Assembly: GCA_944386325.1 (NCBI GenBank)
Contig: CALXAP010000012.1
Coordinates: forward strand, 1-56,659
Length of the DNA stretch: 56,659 bases
Direction of reading: 5' to 3'
Origin: an uncultured Clostridia bacterium
GTDB lineage: Bacteria; Bacillota; Clostridia; TANB77; CAG-508
This document shows positions 52,424-56,659 of the stretch, piece by piece. A program made the position numbers and the translations under genes. The notes beneath the pieces were generated by a model that worked only from the letters and a program-made list of their open reading frames with translations, searched no databases and was not told where the DNA came from. Every line of letters starts with the position of its first letter. The first letter of the stretch is position 1.

Positions 52424-52476
52424 ACATAAATTATATATAATATAATATTCATATATATAATTTTTGTTACAAAAAA

Positions 52477-52552
<76 letters not shown>

Positions 52553-52640
52553 ACAAATTATTTACAACAATTATAATAGCAAATTAATTATTAATTGTCA
52601 ATGAATTTTATATATATTTTTCAGGAAAATTTTATTATAT

Positions 52641-52861
52641 GTTACAATTCACTGCATGCGATTTAGATATAATAATATTTAATAAATTTTTCGGCTCAAT
52701 ACGATATTTAAGAATTTGTAAAATAATTTAATGAGCCTCTTTCATTCAGGCTCAAAATCAAAGATTTTGCCCATGAACATTCCTCATTAAATTATATAAC
52801 AAATTCTATAAACATCTCCAATCGCATTCAAAATTTATGAAATATTATTATATCTAAATCT
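52641..52861. repeat. MITE-like family A element, third long copy
   Basis: Left arm GTTACAATTCACTGCATGCG through the conserved core to ATTATTATATCTAAATC. The core (52690-52820) is almost identical to the copies at 19068 and 46267. No clear target duplication remains. The following 52862-53130 holds no ORF. Confidence 0.75.
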
Positions 52862-53130
52862 TTATCTTATTTTTGCATAAAAATTGTTTCAATCTAATGT
52901 ATGCAAAAAAATTTGTGAAAAGCCAAAATTAAATTTAATATAAATAATAAGGCTTTTATATAAAATAACATAAATCTTACGGAAATACAGATTTTAAACA
53001 AGAATTTACATAAAATATTGAAAAAATAATGAAAATGTAATATAATTGTAAATGTATGATGTTATTACAAATAATATTTGTTTCCGTATGTGTTAGAATA
53101 ATATGTAAATTATAATGGATATTATTTGTA

Positions 53131-53159
53131 TTGACTAACTATACTTAAATATATAAAAT
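53131..53159 (+). promoter_or_regulatory. Promoter of the adhesin gene with a possible operator
   Basis: TTGACT (53131-53136), 17 bp, TAAAAT (53154-53159). The inverted repeat ACAAATAATAT (53068-53078) / ATATTATTTGT (53119-53129) ends just upstream of the -35 box and could bind a regulator. Confidence 0.6.
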
Positions 53160-53203
53160 ATATATATTAATGTAGTATTTTAAGAGAGAGGAAAGAGTAT
53201 AAT

Positions 53204-56200
53204 ATGAGTAAAGTAAAAGGTTTTCTAGTTGTATTAATTATTTTTATAATAACTATGTTTTTCCAAAATTCAATATTTGCTGCAGTAACTCATGAACTTG
53301 GAATAGTTCAATTAAGAGAAGATGGATATTCTTATAAAATTAAAGTTGGACAAACTGGTAGTGAAAGATTACTAGACATTTTTAAAATTGTTGAATATAT
53401 TAACGATTCAAAGAGTTTTGAAAATGATATCTATTGTATAAAAGGTGGACCTGGTTTTGGTGGAACAATTACTGATCCATTACAACGTAGAACATATGAT
53501 ATTTCATACAATTTAAAAAATGTTGGTGATATTCCAGATAATTATAAAAATGTATTGCCTTCTGATACTGATATAACAAAAGAAATTGAGGTAGATGGAG
53601 AAACTAAAGAAGTAACATATACTAACTATAATGCAGTTTTATGGTTGTTAGATAATATTTATTTGACTAAATATGAGGACGAAACTGCAAGACAAGAGAT
53701 GAGAGATAATCTTTTAAAAGCAGTTTTTAAAGATAAATTAGAAGATGAAGAATTACAGCCACCATTTGAAATAAGTCAAGTGAATTTAACAGATTCAGAT
53801 ATAGAAGTAGTACAACAATTAGCTTTATGGCATTTTACAAATGCGGGTGATAATGAGTATGATGTTGGAGAAACATTACCTGCTATACAAATAAGCCAAA
53901 AAGATAGTACAACTAATTATGATGGATATGATATGGATTCATATAGACAAGAAGATGCTCAAGCATTATATACATATCTAATTAATCAAGCAATGTTAAA
54001 TGCATCATCTTATGGAAAAGGTGATGATAGACATTTAACTAAACCAGTACAATTAGCAAATAATACTTTAACAACTCAATATATAGATAATAATTTTGTA
54101 GTAGGACCATTTAGAATAGATAAGTTATCAGATTTACCTTATTCATTAGAAGCAAATGTGGTTAATGAAAATGATGAAAATGTATCTGATTATACTTTAT
54201 ATGTTAAAGATTCAAATGGAGATTTAGTTACTGCAGAAGATGGGAGAAATATAACAGATGTTATTGGACAAGATTTTTATATAGCAGTTGGACAGGACTC
54301 AGGTGTAACAGAAATTAAATTGAAACTAAAAGTATCATATTACGAGTCAGAGGCAGTTTTCTGGACAGTAAGTAGTTCGCCTAATTCAGAACAACCAGTT
54401 GTAATCATTGAGAAAAAACCTCAAGAAGTTGAACAAGTAGCTGGAATAAATTATAATTTTGATTTAGCATTAAGAAAATTTATAACAGGTGTAAATGATA
54501 ATCAAGTAACAGATAGAGTGCCTCAGGTTACAATAGATAGTCAAACTGGAAAAATAACATATAATCATAAGAAAACACCAATTGAAGTTGAGTCAGGAGA
54601 TATTGTTACTTATACTTTAAGAATATATAATGAAGGAAAAGTTGCAGGATATGCAAATGAAATAAAAGATGATATTCCTGAAGGTCTTGAATTTTTACCA
54701 GATAATGAAACAAATATAGAATATGGTTGGAGATTATCAGAAGATGGTAAGTCTATAGTAACAAATTATTTACAAAAAGATGATAATAAAACAAATTTAT
54801 TAAAACCATTTGATAGTGAGACTATGGAATCACCAGATTATAGAGATGTTAAAGTAGCTTTTAAAGTTATTGAGCCAAATTCTTCTGATAGAACACTTAT
54901 AAATACAGCAGAAATAAATGATGATTCAGATGAAAATGGAAATCCAATAGAAGATATAGATTCAACACCTGGTAATGGAGTAGATGGAGAAGATGATATT
55001 GATAAGGAATATTTGGTGTTAAAACCTTTTGATTTAGCATTAAGAAAGTTTATAACAGGTGTAAATGATAAAGATATAACAAATAGAGTACCTCAAGTTA
55101 CTGTTGATAGTACAGGTAAGATAACATATACTCATACAAAAACACCTGTATCTGTTCAAAATGGAGATATAGTTATATATACAATAAGAGTATATAATGA
55201 AGGACCAACATCAGGATATGCAAATGAAATAAAAGATGATATTCCAGCAGGAACTAAATTTTTAATAGATAATGAAATAAATGTGGAGTATAGATGGAAA
55301 TTATCAGAAGATGAAAGTTATGTTACAACAGATTACTTATCTTATGAAAGAGATGAAAATAATATAATAGAAGCTTTTGATAAAGATACAATGAATACCC
55401 CAGCATATAAAGATGTTAAAATAGCACTTCAAATAATAGAACCAAATACATCAACTAATATATTGAAAAATACTGCTGAGATAAGTGAGGATGCAGATAA
55501 AAATGGAAATCCAACAGAAGATATAGATTCAACACCTAATAATGGAGTAGATGGAGAAGATGATATTGATTATGAATATGTAAAACTAAAATATTTTGAT
55601 TTAGCATTAAGAAAATTTATAACAGCTGTAAATGATGAGCAAGTAACAGATAGAGTACCTCAAGTTGTAATAGATGATGAAGGAAACATTACATATGAAC
55701 ATAAAAAAGATCCTGTAGCTGTTTCAAATGGAGATTTAGTAGAGTATACATTAAGAGTATATAATGAAGGTTCAATAAGTGGTTTTGCTTCTGAAGTAAC
55801 AGATGATGTACCAGCAGGATTAGAGTTTGTGGGAGATAATGAAACAAATATTCAATATAGATGGAAATTATCAGAAGATGGCACAAAAATAACAACAGAT
55901 TATTTATCAAGGGAAAATGGTTCAAATAATTTAATACCAGCTTTTGATAATACAACTATGGAAGAACCAGCATATAGAGATTTAAAAATAGTATTTAGAG
56001 TAATAGAACCAAATACTTCAGAAAATGTTTTGGTTAATATAGCTGAAATAAGTGATGATACAGATGAAAATGGAAATCCAACAGAAGATATAGATTCAAC
56101 ACCTGGTAATGGAGTAGACGGAGAAGATGATATTGATAAAGAATATGTTAAACTAGTATCATTTGACTTAGCATTAAGAAAATTTATAACTGCGGTAAAT

Positions 56201-56659
56201 GACCAAGAAATAACAAATAGAGTACCACAAATTACAATAGATGATCAAGGCAAAATAATATATAATCATACAAAAGAGCCTGTATTAGTAGCAAATTCAG
56301 ATATTGTTGTTTATACAATAAGAATATTTAACGAGGGTAGTGCAGATGGTTATGCAGAAAGTATAAGAGATGATGTACCACAAGGCTTAGAATTCTTACC
56401 AGATAATGAAATAAATAAACAATATGGCTGGGTATTATCAGAAGATGGAATGACAATAACAACAGATTATTTATCAGAGGATAGAGCAGTAGATAATATA
56501 ATACCAGGCTTTGATAGAGATACAATGGAAGAGCCAGCATATAAAGATGTAAAAGTAGCATTTAGAGTAACAGAGGAAATGCTACCATCAGATAGAATAT
56601 TAATAAATACAGCAGAAATAAATGATGATAGCAACGAATATGATACACCAGATATAGAT
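53204..56659 (+). CDS. Large surface adhesin: thioester domain plus tandem DUF11-like repeats (runs off the window)
   Basis: 1152 codons with no stop. A signal peptide (1-27, ending IFA-AV) is followed by a thioester-type domain with the cysteine in DIYCIKGGPG (about residue 88) and the partner VVQQLALWHF (about 205), which in known adhesins form an internal Cys-Gln thioester that bonds covalently to host targets. From residue 419 there are four tandem repeats of 189-190 aa starting at 419, 609, 798 and 987. Each begins FDLALRKFIT and includes DRVPQV, YNEG, DDIP and, near its end, EDIDSTP(G/N)NGVDGEDDID. The fourth is cut by the window edge. A sorting signal is expected downstream; the sortase at 13740 is a candidate partner. 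AGAGAGGAAAGAG precedes the ATG. Confidence 0.88.
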   Translation, partial: MSKVKGFLVVLIIFIITMFFQNSIFAAVTHELGIVQLREDGYSYKIKVGQTGSERLLDIFKIVEYINDSKSFENDIYCIKGGPGFGGTITDPLQRRTYDISYNLKNVGDIPDNYKNVLPSDTDITKEIEVDGETKEVTYTNYNAVLWLLDNIYLTKYEDETARQEMRDNLLKAVFKDKLEDEELQPPFEISQVNLTDSDIEVVQQLALWHFTNAGDNEYDVGETLPAIQISQKDSTTNYDGYDMDSYRQEDAQALYTYLINQAMLNASSYGKGDDRHLTKPVQLANNTLTTQYIDNNFVVGPFRIDKLSDLPYSLEANVVNENDENVSDYTLYVKDSNGDLVTAEDGRNITDVIGQDFYIAVGQDSGVTEIKLKLKVSYYESEAVFWTVSSSPNSEQPVVIIEKKPQEVEQVAGINYNFDLALRKFITGVNDNQVTDRVPQVTIDSQTGKITYNHKKTPIEVESGDIVTYTLRIYNEGKVAGYANEIKDDIPEGLEFLPDNETNIEYGWRLSEDGKSIVTNYLQKDDNKTNLLKPFDSETMESPDYRDVKVAFKVIEPNSSDRTLINTAEINDDSDENGNPIEDIDSTPGNGVDGEDDIDKEYLVLKPFDLALRKFITGVNDKDITNRVPQVTVDSTGKITYTHTKTPVSVQNGDIVIYTIRVYNEGPTSGYANEIKDDIPAGTKFLIDNEINVEYRWKLSEDESYVTTDYLSYERDENNIIEAFDKDTMNTPAYKDVKIALQIIEPNTSTNILKNTAEISEDADKNGNPTEDIDSTPNNGVDGEDDIDYEYVKLKYFDLALRKFITAVNDEQVTDRVPQVVIDDEGNITYEHKKDPVAVSNGDLVEYTLRVYNEGSISGFASEVTDDVPAGLEFVGDNETNIQYRWKLSEDGTKITTDYLSRENGSNNLIPAFDNTTMEEPAYRDLKIVFRVIEPNTSENVLVNIAEISDDTDENGNPTEDIDSTPGNGVDGEDDIDKEYVKLVSFDLALRKFITAVNDQEITNRVPQITIDDQGKIIYNHTKEPVLVANSDIVVYTIRIFNEGSADGYAESIRDDVPQGLEFLPDNEINKQYGWVLSEDGMTITTDYLSEDRAVDNIIPGFDRDTMEEPAYKDVKVAFRVTEEMLPSDRILINTAEINDDSNEYDTPDID

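Overview
The window is very AT-rich DNA (by eye roughly 27-30% GC). It carries a dense mix of Bacillota housekeeping genes and fits an anaerobic clostridial-type bacterium. Evidence for this is a four-subunit pyruvate:ferredoxin oxidoreductase, an mraZ-rsmH-ftsL-PBP division cluster, a Spo0E-like regulator, sortase and cell-wall enzymes, strong Shine-Dalgarno sites, and near-exclusive use of AGA for arginine. I cannot name a species.

Layout. Positions 1-570 hold mosaic interspersed repeats and a convergent promoter pair that looks like an Fst/par-type type I toxin-antitoxin locus. From 0.65 to 12.1 kb: porGDAB, a MscS channel, mfd, a TrmH-type methyltransferase, rnr and a flavin reductase. 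From 12.3 to 16.6 kb: an AAA/DUF4143 ATPase, a sortase, a polysaccharide deacetylase, an M15 peptidase and an XRE regulator. From 16.7 to 21.5 kb: mraZ with its operator, rsmH, an ftsL-like gene and a PASTA-containing penicillin-binding protein. From 21.6 to 30.9 kb: two small paralogous membrane proteins, topA, trmFO, rpsU, a YqeY protein, an M16 peptidase pair, lgt and a Spo0E-like gene.

From 31.9 to 46.1 kb is a contiguous type IV secretion (T4SS)-like locus. It has four VirB2-like pilins, a PrgI/VirB3 protein, a free VirB4 N-domain-like protein, a VirB4 ATPase, two VirB6-like membrane proteins (the second with a long tail), a membrane-anchored wall hydrolase (M23-like fold plus SleB domain), and three membrane-anchored proteins, at least two of them NTF2/VirB8-like. 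No relaxase, coupling protein or VirB11 is present, and the locus sits among housekeeping genes. I infer an envelope machine that does more than standard conjugation, or one whose partners lie elsewhere. From 46.8 kb to the end: a CAP-domain protein, two apparently foreign genes, a D,D-carboxypeptidase, a second toxin-antitoxin-like unit, an ORF6N protein, tRNA-Cys and tRNA-Gly, and the first 1152 codons of a thioester adhesin with 189-190-residue repeats.

Two signals cut across the whole window. (1) Four genes (trmH-like, M15 peptidase, topA, second virB6-like) are each broken by exactly one extra C placed directly before an in-frame GGN glycine codon, creating a CGG codon that is otherwise nearly absent from native genes. 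This is either a systematic artefact or frameshifting at CGG. (2) Three families of short interspersed repeats fill the intergenic spaces. One is a MITE-like element of about 239 bp with terminal inverted repeats and, in one copy, a perfect 8-bp target duplication.
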